Positions 1-7,620 of a stretch of DNA of 38,634 nucleotides are shown piece by piece. The position numbers were made by a program, and so were the translations under genes. Within the stretch, counting starts at the first letter, position 1. Every line of letters starts with the position of its first letter. Source of the DNA: Acidobacteriota bacterium (lineage in GTDB: Bacteria; Acidobacteriota; Polarisedimenticolia; Polarisedimenticolales; Polarisedimenticolaceae); the NCBI GenBank assembly GCA_029861955.1, contig JAOTYK010000030.1, forward strand, positions 1 to 38,634. The letters are read 5' to 3'. The notes below the pieces were generated by a model. The model was not told the origin of the DNA and ran no database searches. It saw only the letters and a list, made by a program, of their open reading frames with translations.

Positions 1-147
1 GTACGTGCGTGTTTCGTTGCCACGAGAGAGCTCGACAGTCTCCACGTCGACCCAATGCTCGGCGTCGCCGGCGGCGACGCGGACCGTTACCTCGCCCCCA
101 TTGCCGCGGTGCCCTTGCACACGCCCCACCGGCAACGGTGCCTTCAC
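1..147 (-). CDS. rimM: RimM, ribosome maturation factor (N-terminal 49 residues, cut by window edge)
   Basis: RimM binds ribosomal protein S19 and helps mature the head of the 30S subunit. Only the first 49 codons lie in the window. They read MKAPLPVGRVQGHRGNGGEV and continue as a beta-rich segment. The pattern V-G-R-V-x-x-x-H-G-x-x-G-E-V is the usual RimM N-terminus, here with small changes (HRGNGGEV). The start is GTG at 147, two nucleotides after the stop of the KH-protein gene. The order rpsP, KH protein, rimM is the standard one in many bacteria, with trmD and rplS expected next, beyond the window edge. The identification rests on a short stretch plus this strong context. Confidence 0.85.
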   Translation of the reverse strand, partial: MKAPLPVGRVQGHRGNGGEVTVRVAAGDAEHWVDVETVELSRGNETRTY

Positions 148-149
148 GA

Positions 150-458
150 TCAGGACTCGATAATCTCGAGAACGATCCGACGATCTTCCTTGGACCCGGC
201 GGCGGAAAGGATTGAACGGACCGAGCGGGCCGTCTTTCCCTGCCGACCGATCACCTTCCCCAGATCGTCGGGCGAGACCCGCAATTCGTAGAGGGTCGTC
301 GGCCAGCGAGCGCCAGCCTCCTGGTCGTCGGTGTCCGCGTCGACGCGCGCATCGTCTGCGGCATCGGCATCGGTCTTGGCGTCCACGATCTCGGTGACGT
401 GGACTTCATCCGGCTGATCGACAAGGGACTTGGCGATCAACTCCAGCAATTCCTTCAT
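150..458 (-). CDS. khpA: KH-domain RNA-binding protein (KhpA/YlqC family) with acidic insertion
   Basis: Small RNA-binding protein of 102 residues. The N-terminus ([19 protein letters not shown]) and C-terminus match the KhpA/YlqC family. The KH loop G-x-x-G is GRQG at residues 71-74, followed by [10 protein letters not shown]. Family members are usually about 75-80 residues. The extra length is an Ala/Asp-rich acidic segment at about residues 26-52, placed between the first strand and the core strand [10 protein letters not shown]. The gene lies 17 bp after rpsP and 2 bp before rimM, the classic position. A role in RNA binding linked to ribosome biogenesis or cell division is known for relatives; nothing here shows the specific target. 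Confidence 0.93.
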   Translation of the reverse strand: MKELLELIAKSLVDQPDEVHVTEIVDAKTDADAADDARVDADTDDQEAGARWPTTLYELRVSPDDLGKVIGRQGKTARSVRSILSAAGSKEDRRIVLEIIES

Positions 459-475
459 GGAGCCCTCGGAGCGGA

Positions 476-724
476 TCAGGCCTCGGCGGAAACGCGGGCC
501 TTGACGAGCAGACGCTTGACGGTAGGCGACGGACGCGCGCCCTTATCGATCCAGGCCTGGGCGCGATCGACGTCCAGGCGAACCGACGAAGGAGAGGTGC
601 CCGGATCGTAGGTTCCCAGCGTGTCGACGAATCGACCGGTCGGGGGAACCCGAGAATCCGAGACGACCACCCGATAAAACGGGGAGTGGGTCGATCCCAT
701 CCGTCTGAGTCGAATCTTCAACAC
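476..724 (-). CDS. rpsP: 30S ribosomal protein S16
   Basis: Structural protein of the small ribosomal subunit, 82 residues, a normal length. The start [25 protein letters not shown] and the region [13 protein letters not shown] are diagnostic for S16. The start codon is GTG at 724, preceded by a perfect AGGAGG eight nucleotides upstream. The gene lies 46 bp after ffh and before the KH-protein gene and rimM. This arrangement is widely conserved and suggests co-transcription with ffh. Confidence 0.98.
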   Translation of the reverse strand: MLKIRLRRMGSTHSPFYRVVVSDSRVPPTGRFVDTLGTYDPGTSPSSVRLDVDRAQAWIDKGARPSPTVKRLLVKARVSAEA

Positions 725-770
725 CGCAACGATCCTCCTGAAGCAAGCGAATGCAGCGCCGCACTATAGC

Positions 771-2102
771 CTATCGGCCCAAAAAGGGCATACCACCGCC
801 ACGGCCCTTCTGCTTCATATTCTTCATCTGCTTCATCATTCGCTTCATCTGACTGAATTGCTTCAGTAATCGGTTGATTTCGGGGACCGTGCGACCTGCT
901 CCGCGGGCCACTCGCTTCTTCCGGGAGCCATTGAGGAGCTGGGGCTTTCGTCGTTCCAGCGGCGTCATCGAGTCAATGAGCGACATCACCCGGACCACCG
1001 CCTTGGGGTCCATATCGCTCTCCTTCACGTGGGACATCCCGGGCAGCATGGAGACGACGCCACTCAGCGGCCCCATCCGCTTGAGCATCTTGAGTTGATC
1101 GCGAAAATCCTCGAGGCTGAACTCGTTCTTGCGGATCTTCTTCTCGAGCGCCTTCGCCTGCTCCTCGTCGACGACCTCCTCGGCCTTCTCGATGAGCGTC
1201 AGCACGTCCCCCATCCCGAGGATCCGGCCGACCATGCGATCCGGATGAAACACCTCGAAATCGGTCGGGCGCTCGCCGATGCCGATGTACTTGATGGGGA
1301 CACCGGTCACGTGGCGGATGGAGAGCGCCGCGCCGCCCCGCGCATCGCCGTCCAACTTGGTCAGGACGACACCGGTCACGTCGAGGGCCGTGTGAAACTC
1401 GCCGGCGGATCGCACGGCATCCTGTCCCGTCATCGCGTCGGCGACGAACAGAATCTCGTGCGGACTGAACGCCGACTTCAGTCCCTTCAGCTCATCCATC
1501 AGGGTGTCGTCGATATGCAACCGGCCGGCCGTATCCACGATGACGGTATCGAATCCGGACTTGCGCGCGGTGGCGATCCCCTCGCGAACGATCTCGATCG
1601 GCGAACGACTGCCGTCGTGCTCGTGAACCTGCAGCCCGACCGACTGGCCGACACGCACCAGCTGCTCGATGGCCGCAGGTCGGTAGACATCCGCCGGGAT
1701 CAGGTACGGATAGCGTCCCGCCTTCTTGAGGGAGGCTCCGAGCTTTGCCGTGCTGGTCGTCTTACCGGAACCCTGCAGGCCGACCATCATCACCACGGTC
1801 GGAGGCTTGGACGCCGTCGCCAGCCTGCCCGAGTCGGGCTCTCCGAGGATCGCTTCCAGTTCCGCGCGAACGATCTTGACGACCTGCTGCCCGGGGGAGA
1901 GCGACTTCAAGACGGCCTCGCCCGCGGCCTTCTCCCGGACGGCCGCCGTCAGGTGTTTGACCACTCCGACATGCACGTCGGCCTCGAGAAGCGCCAGACG
2001 AACCTCGCGCAGCGATTCGTCGAGAACCGCGTCGCTGATCTTTGTCTTGCCGCTGAGCTTCTTGAACGCACCCTGGAGGCGTTCCGAGAGACTTTCAAAC
2101 AC
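771..2102 (-). CDS. ffh: Signal recognition particle protein Ffh (SRP54)
   Basis: GTPase of the signal recognition particle, which binds signal sequences of nascent membrane proteins together with 4.5S RNA and docks on FtsY. It has 443 residues, a normal length. In order: an N-domain helical bundle; a G domain with P-loop GLQGSGKTT near residue 110, the DTAGR motif and TKLDGDARGG; and a methionine-rich M domain containing MGPLSGVVSMLPGM and a tail ending MKNMKQKGRGGGMPFLGR. The start is GTG at 2102, with GGAG about nine nucleotides upstream. It lies 26 bp after ribBA. Its receptor gene ftsY is four genes upstream on the same strand, so both SRP GTPases may share a transcript. Confidence 0.98.
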   Translation of the reverse strand: MFESLSERLQGAFKKLSGKTKISDAVLDESLREVRLALLEADVHVGVVKHLTAAVREKAAGEAVLKSLSPGQQVVKIVRAELEAILGEPDSGRLATASKPPTVVMMVGLQGSGKTTSTAKLGASLKKAGRYPYLIPADVYRPAAIEQLVRVGQSVGLQVHEHDGSRSPIEIVREGIATARKSGFDTVIVDTAGRLHIDDTLMDELKGLKSAFSPHEILFVADAMTGQDAVRSAGEFHTALDVTGVVLTKLDGDARGGAALSIRHVTGVPIKYIGIGERPTDFEVFHPDRMVGRILGMGDVLTLIEKAEEVVDEEQAKALEKKIRKNEFSLEDFRDQLKMLKRMGPLSGVVSMLPGMSHVKESDMDPKAVVRVMSLIDSMTPLERRKPQLLNGSRKKRVARGAGRTVPEINRLLKQFSQMKRMMKQMKNMKQKGRGGGMPFLGR

Positions 2103-2128
2103 GGTTCAGCTCTCCGGAGTGCGGTCCG

Positions 2129-3355
2129 CTAGACCGACTTGAGGATGTGTCCCATCTTTCGTTTCTTGGTCGCTAGATAGTCGCGATTGTCGTCACCGGG
2201 GACCTGCTCGATCGCGACTCGCTCTTCGATCTCCAGGCCGTAGCCCTTCAACGCGACATACTTACCCATGTTGTTGGTCATCAATCGAAGCTTGCGGATA
2301 CCCAGGTCGTAGAGAATCTGCGCCCCCACCCCGTAGTCCCTGAGGTCCGCACGGAAACCGAGGGCGAGGTTCGCCTCGACCGTGTCCTTCTGCTCCGTGT
2401 CCTGAAGTTCGTACGCTCGAAGTTTGTTGGCGAGTCCGATCCCCCGACCTTCCTGTCGAAGATAGAGGACCACTCCCTCCCCTTCCTTCGCGATCCGCTC
2501 CATCGCCTCATGAAGTTGGAGACCGCAGTCACATCGCGTCGAACCGAACACGTCCCCAGTCAGACATTCGGAGTGAACCCGAACCAGTGTCGGTCGTTCG
2601 GCGCACGGCTCACCCATGACCAACGCGACGTGTGTCTGATTTTCCAGTTCGTTCGCGAACGCGTGGATCTTGAACTTGCCCATCGTCGTCGGCAGATCCG
2701 GCGAAGCGACCCGACGCACGATCCGCTCGGTGCGCATCCGATAGCCGATCAGATCGGCGATCGAAATCAACTTCAAGCCGTGCTTCGACGCGAACGTCGC
2801 CAACTGATCACGGCGAGCCATGCTGCCGTCCTCGTTCATGATCTCGCAGATCACGGCGGCCTCCCCAAGCCCGGCCAACCGACAGAGATCGACGGACGCT
2901 TCGGTGTGGCCGGCCCGACGCAGCACGCCTCCGGCGCTACAACGCAACGGGAAGATATGCCCCGGGCGGGCGAGGTCTTCCGGTTTCGTGTCCGGATTCG
3001 AGGCGACCCGGATGGTGTGCGCTCGATCCGCAGCGGAAATACCCGTCGAGATATTGTCCCGCGCCTCGATCGATACGCAGAACGCCGTCCGCCGTCGTGC
3101 CGTGTTCTGCGACACCATCGGCGGGATCTTCAACTCATCGAGCCGTTCGGGCGTCATCGGCATGCAGACCAACCCACGCCCGTGAGTCGCCATGAAGTTC
3201 ACCGCGTCCGGAGAGATTAACTCCGCGGCGCAGACAAGATCGCCTTCGTTCTCGCGATCCTCATCGTCGACGATGATCACGAGCTTGCCGTCCTTGATGT
3301 CCTGGACGGCCTCCTCGATATCCGCGAAGAGCTGCTGTCCCCTGTCGTCTGCCAT
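2129..3355 (-). CDS. ribBA: RibBA: 3,4-dihydroxy-2-butanone-4-phosphate synthase / GTP cyclohydrolase II
   Basis: Bifunctional enzyme supplying both precursors of riboflavin, from ribulose 5-phosphate and from GTP. It has 408 residues. The N-terminal half carries the RibB signatures DDEDRENEGDL, ATHGRGLVC, TGISAADRAHTI and RPGHIFPL...GHTEASVDL. The C-terminal half carries the GTP cyclohydrolase II zinc motif HSECLTGDVFGSTRCDCG, the RQEGRGIGL motif and YDLGIRKLRLMTNN. Both active sites look intact. The ATG at 3355 lies 3 bp after the ribE stop. No ribH (lumazine synthase) follows; the next gene is ffh. Confidence 0.98.
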   Translation of the reverse strand: MADDRGQQLFADIEEAVQDIKDGKLVIIVDDEDRENEGDLVCAAELISPDAVNFMATHGRGLVCMPMTPERLDELKIPPMVSQNTARRRTAFCVSIEARDNISTGISAADRAHTIRVASNPDTKPEDLARPGHIFPLRCSAGGVLRRAGHTEASVDLCRLAGLGEAAVICEIMNEDGSMARRDQLATFASKHGLKLISIADLIGYRMRTERIVRRVASPDLPTTMGKFKIHAFANELENQTHVALVMGEPCAERPTLVRVHSECLTGDVFGSTRCDCGLQLHEAMERIAKEGEGVVLYLRQEGRGIGLANKLRAYELQDTEQKDTVEANLALGFRADLRDYGVGAQILYDLGIRKLRLMTNNMGKYVALKGYGLEIEERVAIEQVPGDDNRDYLATKKRKMGHILKSV

Positions 3356-3358
3356 GGG

Positions 3359-3949
3359 TCACTCCATCCGATGCATCCGTTCAAGATAGCGTGCCAGCAG
3401 ATCAACCTCCAGATGAACCCGGGAACCGGGGCCATAACGCCCCAGTTTAGTGACTCTCAAGGTCTCCGGGATCAATGCGACGACAAACCGGTCCGCGGAC
3501 ACCTCCGCGATCGTCAGCGACACCCCGTCGATGGCAATCGAGCCCTTGTAGGCCACATAGCGGGCGATCGAGTCCGGCAGCTCGATATCGAGCCGCACAT
3601 CGCCGCCGACGCGAGTCAGATCGAGAACCGTCCCGACGCCGTCGACATGTCCCTGAACCCAATGCCCGCCCACGCGGTCACCGACGCGAAGCGCCCTCTC
3701 GAGATGAACATCGTCGCCAACGGTCCGACTCCCGAGGTCGGTGCAGTCGAGGGTCTCCTGAATGACGTCGAACGCCATCCCATCCTCACGAAGTTCGGCG
3801 ACGGTCAAACATACGCCGTCGACGGCGACACTCTCGCCGAGGACGAGCGGTTCCCCGCGCAGTCGCGCCTTGACGGAAAGCCGCGTAACGCCCGATTGGC
3901 TGTCGATCTGCACGACCGAACCCAGGCACTCGACGAGACCGGTGAACAT
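3359..3949 (-). CDS. ribE: Riboflavin synthase alpha subunit
   Basis: Converts two molecules of 6,7-dimethyl-8-ribityllumazine to riboflavin plus the pyrimidine precursor. It has 196 residues. It begins with the hallmark MFTGLVE and contains two tandem lumazine-binding repeats. The first repeat has GESVAVDGVCLTV and the second has YKGSIAIDGVSLTIAEV. Between them lies VGGHWVQGHVDGVG. It sits 3 bp after ribD and 3 bp before ribBA, so the three genes are almost certainly co-translated. Confidence 0.97.
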   Translation of the reverse strand: MFTGLVECLGSVVQIDSQSGVTRLSVKARLRGEPLVLGESVAVDGVCLTVAELREDGMAFDVIQETLDCTDLGSRTVGDDVHLERALRVGDRVGGHWVQGHVDGVGTVLDLTRVGGDVRLDIELPDSIARYVAYKGSIAIDGVSLTIAEVSADRFVVALIPETLRVTKLGRYGPGSRVHLEVDLLARYLERMHRME

Positions 3950-3952
3950 CGA

Positions 3953-5071
3953 CTAATCCCCCGCATCGACGGAGATGGCATCGCCCATGATGACGAGGTC
4001 CTCCCCGAGGGCCATCGTGGCGGTCCGACGAATCGCGAGTCCCTCCGCCGGAGATGCGACCGCGTCCGCGTCAACCCAGGGTACCGCGCCGCGGGCACCC
4101 AGAAACCTCGGGTTCATGAACGCGATAACTCGATCCACGCGTCGCGCCGTCACGAATGCGCCGGTGACGGCCGCCCCCCCTTCGACCAGCAGATGTTGGA
4201 TGCCGCGACGCCCCAGATCATCGAGGAGTGCATCGATCTCCACCTGTTCGTCGTTGCCGGTCTTCGACGGGAGGCGGACGATGTCCGCAGATGAAGACAG
4301 GCCCTCGACCTTCTGCTGGTCCGCACTCTCGAGCGTGTAGACGAGAGGACGCCGACCCTCGCAAAACAGACGAGCATCGCGGTTCAGCTCCAGCCGGGAC
4401 GAGAGGATCACCGGGAGCGGCGACGCATCACGGGCTCCGAGGCGAACTGTCAGCCGTGGGTCGTCCCGACGAACGGTTCCGGCACCGACCAGGATCGCAT
4501 CGTGTTCGGCACGTTGCCGATGGGTAAAACGTCTCGACTCCGGATTGGAAATCCAGTGTGAGTCTCCACCCGCCGCCGCCAACAAGCCATCTGCGGAGAC
4601 TGCCGCCTTCAGGGTGACCCATGGGCGGCCGGTCTCATGCCAGTTTACGAATCCCGCGTTCAACCACCGAGCATCGGACTCCAGAAGGCCGACATCCACC
4701 TGGACCCCTGCCTCGCGAAGCGCGGAGAACCCCGCGCCATCGACCCGAGGATCCGGATCCTGCATCGCAGCGACCACACGTCCGACTCCGTGACGAATGA
4801 TGCTCTCGGTGCACGGCGGAGTCTTGCCGGTGTGATGGCACGGCTCCAGATTGACGTACAGCGCGGCCCCTCTTGCAGCGGCCCCTGCAGCCTTGAGCGC
4901 AACCGCCTCGGCGTGATCTGTACCGGGGCCGCAGTGATACCCCACTCCGACGACCTCTTCGCCGGCAACGACGACGCATCCGACCCGAGGGTTGGGTGTC
5001 GTCGAACGCTGCACACGGATTGCGAGAGCGAGCGCCTGCCTCATGAACGAGAGGCATGCCGTGTCGTTCAT
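3953..5071 (-). CDS. ribD: RibD: bifunctional pyrimidine deaminase / reductase
   Basis: Catalyses the deamination and side-chain reduction steps after GTP cyclohydrolase II in riboflavin synthesis. It has 372 residues. The N-terminal deaminase has the zinc motif HAEAVAL followed by EPCHHTGKTPPC. The C-terminal NADPH-dependent reductase begins near PWVTLKAAVSADG and includes DAILVGAGTVRRDDPRLTVR and the late HLLVEGGAAV motif. The ATG at 5071 overlaps the ftsY stop by 4 bp (ATGA), which indicates translational coupling to ftsY. No FMN riboswitch precedes it, because the upstream DNA is ftsY coding sequence. Confidence 0.97.
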   Translation of the reverse strand: MNDTACLSFMRQALALAIRVQRSTTPNPRVGCVVVAGEEVVGVGYHCGPGTDHAEAVALKAAGAAARGAALYVNLEPCHHTGKTPPCTESIIRHGVGRVVAAMQDPDPRVDGAGFSALREAGVQVDVGLLESDARWLNAGFVNWHETGRPWVTLKAAVSADGLLAAAGGDSHWISNPESRRFTHRQRAEHDAILVGAGTVRRDDPRLTVRLGARDASPLPVILSSRLELNRDARLFCEGRRPLVYTLESADQQKVEGLSSSADIVRLPSKTGNDEQVEIDALLDDLGRRGIQHLLVEGGAAVTGAFVTARRVDRVIAFMNPRFLGARGAVPWVDADAVASPAEGLAIRRTATMALGEDLVIMGDAISVDAGD

Positions 5072-5991
5072 TCGGCGGACTCACCGAGCAGCCCATCGAC
5101 GTAGGACTCCGGCTCGAACGGCAGAAGGTCTTCGAGCGTCTCGCCGACGCCGACATAGCGGATCGGGAGGCCGAGACGTTTATGGATACCGAGCGCAACG
5201 CCGCCCTTGGCCGTACCGTCGAGTTTCGTCAAGACGACACCGGACAGGTTCGTGGCCCGCGTGAATTCTTCGGCCTGCACCAGGCCGTTCTGACCGGTCG
5301 TCGCGTCTACGACCAGCAGGACCTCGTGCGGTGCGTTCTCGACCTGACGGGTCGCCACACGACCCAGCTTCTCCAACTCGGCCATGAGGTTGGTCTTCGT
5401 ATGTAGACGACCTGCAGTATCCACGATCACCGTGTCGACGTTCCGTGCGACCGCCATGCCCAACGCGTCGAAGACAACCGCCGCAGGATCGGCCCGCTCG
5501 CGTTGCTTCACGAGCGTGACACCGGCCCGCTGGGTCCATGTCTCCAATTGCTCGATTGCCGCCGCACGAAACGTATCGGCCGCGGCCACGATCACCGATC
5601 GACCCTCGGCCCGCTCACGTGCGGCCAGCTTTCCGACCGTCGTCGTCTTCCCGCCACCGTTGATCCCGACGACGAAGATGACGTGGGGCTGCCCGGCTTT
5701 CCGCTCCGCGACGGGACTGCCGGCCGGCAGAGCGTTGAGCAACGTACGTTTCACCGCGCCAACGATATCCTCGTGGGTCGTTGTCCCCTTGCGGACCTGA
5801 ACCCGGACCTCATCGATGATGTTGGCGCTGAGTTCCGGACCGAGGTCTGCCGACAAAAGTCCGGCCTCTAACTCCTCGAGGGCCTCCTCGTCGACTTCCG
5901 TCCCGCCGACGACACCCTGCAGGGTGCCCGCGATCCCGTCTCGTGTGCGTTTGAGGCCACGGACGATCCGTTGAAAGATCCGCAGGGCCAT
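5068..5991 (-). CDS. ftsY: Signal recognition particle receptor FtsY
   Basis: GTPase receptor that takes the ribosome-SRP complex to the SecYEG translocon at the inner membrane. It has 307 residues and is a compact NG-only form without the acidic A domain of E. coli FtsY. The G domain shows VGINGGGKTTTVGKLA, DTFRAAAIEQLETW, DTAGRLHTK and TKLDGTAKGG. GINGGGKTTT rather than GLQGSGKTT separates it from Ffh. It starts 2 bp after the stop of the TPR lipoprotein gene and overlaps ribD by 4 bp. Confidence 0.98.
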   Translation of the reverse strand: MALRIFQRIVRGLKRTRDGIAGTLQGVVGGTEVDEEALEELEAGLLSADLGPELSANIIDEVRVQVRKGTTTHEDIVGAVKRTLLNALPAGSPVAERKAGQPHVIFVVGINGGGKTTTVGKLAARERAEGRSVIVAAADTFRAAAIEQLETWTQRAGVTLVKQRERADPAAVVFDALGMAVARNVDTVIVDTAGRLHTKTNLMAELEKLGRVATRQVENAPHEVLLVVDATTGQNGLVQAEEFTRATNLSGVVLTKLDGTAKGGVALGIHKRLGLPIRYVGVGETLEDLLPFEPESYVDGLLGESAE

Positions 5992-5993
5992 GG

Positions 5994-6770
5994 CTAGTGA
6001 ATCATCTCCAGTAGGTCATCGGCTGCGGCGGAGCTGGGACTTCCCGGCGCCACATCCGCCACGCGTAACAGCACCTGACGCGCCTCGGCCATCTCGCCGG
6101 CGCGAAAATGTGCCAAACCGAGCCGGTAGTAATACTCGCCGTCCTGGGCGAAACCGGGCCCCGCGACCTTGAACTCGCGAACCGCCTCATCGAGCCGACC
6201 GGTCTTCTCGAGGAGCAAGGCGAGCTCGTAATGCGCCTGGTAGAACTTCGGATTGATCTCAACCGCGCGACGCAGCGAGTCGATCGCCTCCGCGTCGCGA
6301 CCCTGCCCGCCATACAACATTCCGAGGTTCAGCCAGACCAACTGCGGCGTCGGATAGGACGGATCGTCAAGCGCGATCCGAAAATGCTTCTCGGCCTCGT
6401 TGGTCTTACCCAGTTCGTTGTAGACCGCACCGAGGAAGTTATGGGCGTCCGTCAGGTACTCGTCCAACTCCAGAGCCCGATTGAAATGCTCGACAGCCGG
6501 TTCGTAACGCGCCGCGACGAACATGATCTGACCCATCAGGTTGTGGAGTCGCGCGTCGTCCGGGGTCTCGGCGAGCGCGTCTTCCATGATCACAATCGCG
6601 TCCCGGGCGCGGCCGGCGCGCAGCATCGACTGCGCTTTCCGCGCCTTCTCTTCCACCGTCAACTCACGCGGAGCCGTCGTCGGTTGGGTCTTCCCGCCGC
6701 CACACGCGGCCAGAGCCACGAGGGACAGAAGAACAGACAGGAACAGGACGTTTCGGGGGGTCATTCTCAT
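5994..6770 (-). CDS. TPR-repeat lipoprotein
   Basis: Predicted outer- or inner-membrane lipoprotein of 258 residues. From the ATG at 6770 the signal peptide reads MRMTPRNVLFLSVLLSLVALAAC with a clear lipobox (LAAC). After a short GGGKTQPTT linker come tandem TPR units, with repeats such as AETPDDARLHNLMGQIMFVAARYEPAVEHFNRALEL visible in pieces. The start at 6770 is preferred over longer forms because GGGAGG lies six nucleotides upstream and the lipoprotein signal begins there. The gene is 2 bp from ftsY. The function is unknown. TPR lipoproteins often act as scaffolds in envelope assembly (PilF/Pilotin-like or BamD-like), but nothing here decides between these. Confidence 0.85.
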   Translation of the reverse strand: MRMTPRNVLFLSVLLSLVALAACGGGKTQPTTAPRELTVEEKARKAQSMLRAGRARDAIVIMEDALAETPDDARLHNLMGQIMFVAARYEPAVEHFNRALELDEYLTDAHNFLGAVYNELGKTNEAEKHFRIALDDPSYPTPQLVWLNLGMLYGGQGRDAEAIDSLRRAVEINPKFYQAHYELALLLEKTGRLDEAVREFKVAGPGFAQDGEYYYRLGLAHFRAGEMAEARQVLLRVADVAPGSPSSAAADDLLEMIH

Positions 6771-6831
6771 CCATCGCCTCCCTGATAGGGCTCCACGAAG
6801 AGAGTAGCAGAAATCGGACCGACGCCTCGAC

Positions 6832-7620
6832 TCAGGACCCACGTCGAAACAGGAGATCGAAGAACGATCGTCGTTGGGGCGTCAACGGCATGGGCGGCAG
6901 GTCCGGCGATCGGCCTTCGAGCAGCTGCTGTGGCGCATCGAAGGCCATCGCTCGAGCCCGTTCCTCTCCGGTCCAGCGAGCGGCGAGCGCCACGGACTCC
7001 GCCATACAGGGCGGCCGTCCCCGTGTGTTGTGCCCATCGCTTGCAATGACGTGTACCAGTCCACGGGAGAGCAATTTCTCCGAAAAACTCTGTGCGGTCG
7101 AACCGAATCGCCCCTCGATGCTGCCGCTCGTGATCTGCCCCCAGGCGCCCAACCTCACGACCGACTCGTAGCGCGAGATATCGTCCTGGAAAAATCGGAT
7201 CCGTTCGGGGTGGGCCAGCAAGATGACGAGACCTGCCAGCTGAAGCTGAAATATCACGTTCTCGAGATCGACCGGGTACTGGCTCAGCGACAACTCCAAC
7301 AGGACCGTCACACCGTTGTCCGCCAGCGTCGGAGCCCGCCCGTCCTTGACCCGCTCCGGGATATCGGGGCACAGGTGGACCTCGGCCCCCGGCAACAACG
7401 TCATATCGATGCCTTCCCGTTCCAGCCGTTGCCGCAGGCTCGACACGCCTTCCAGGATCGCTTCGCGTTGATTGAAGAAGAACCCTTCCTTGCAATGCGG
7501 CGTGGCGACGATCGTCCGCGTCCCATCGTCGTAGGCCACCCGGGCAAACTCCACAGCGTCGTCCTCGGTCTTCACGCCGTCGTCGATCCCGGGAAGGATG
7601 TGGGTATGGAGATCGATCAT
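6832..7620 (-). CDS. PHP-type metal-dependent protein-tyrosine phosphatase (CpsB/YwqE family)
   Basis: Predicted phosphatase of 262 residues that would remove phosphate from tyrosine residues, in relatives mainly those of capsule-regulating tyrosine kinases. The metal ligands of a PHP domain are visible: MIDLHTHILPGIDDG at the N-terminus, TIVATPHCKEG, LLPGAEVHL, ILLAHPERI and VIASDGHNT near the C-terminus. This pattern is typical of CpsB/CapC/YwqE. The ATG at 7620 overlaps the gpsA stop by 4 bp. No BY-kinase, Wzz-like or glycosyltransferase genes are nearby, so its partner is elsewhere or the role differs. The C-terminal tail (RRSFFDLLFRRGS) is basic. Confidence 0.88.
   Translation of the reverse strand: MIDLHTHILPGIDDGVKTEDDAVEFARVAYDDGTRTIVATPHCKEGFFFNQREAILEGVSSLRQRLEREGIDMTLLPGAEVHLCPDIPERVKDGRAPTLADNGVTVLLELSLSQYPVDLENVIFQLQLAGLVILLAHPERIRFFQDDISRYESVVRLGAWGQITSGSIEGRFGSTAQSFSEKLLSRGLVHVIASDGHNTRGRPPCMAESVALAARWTGEERARAMAFDAPQQLLEGRSPDLPPMPLTPQRRSFFDLLFRRGS

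Noticed and set aside
1029-2132. Long open frame on the plus strand opposite ffh
   Set aside because: It is the complement of a clear ffh gene with intact GTPase motifs. The translated product has no recognisable domain and is rich in Arg/His/Asp, as expected for an antisense shadow in high-GC DNA.
5072-5400. FMN riboswitch before ribD
   Set aside because: The DNA before ribD is ftsY coding sequence up to a 4-bp overlap, and the conserved RFN pattern is not seen.
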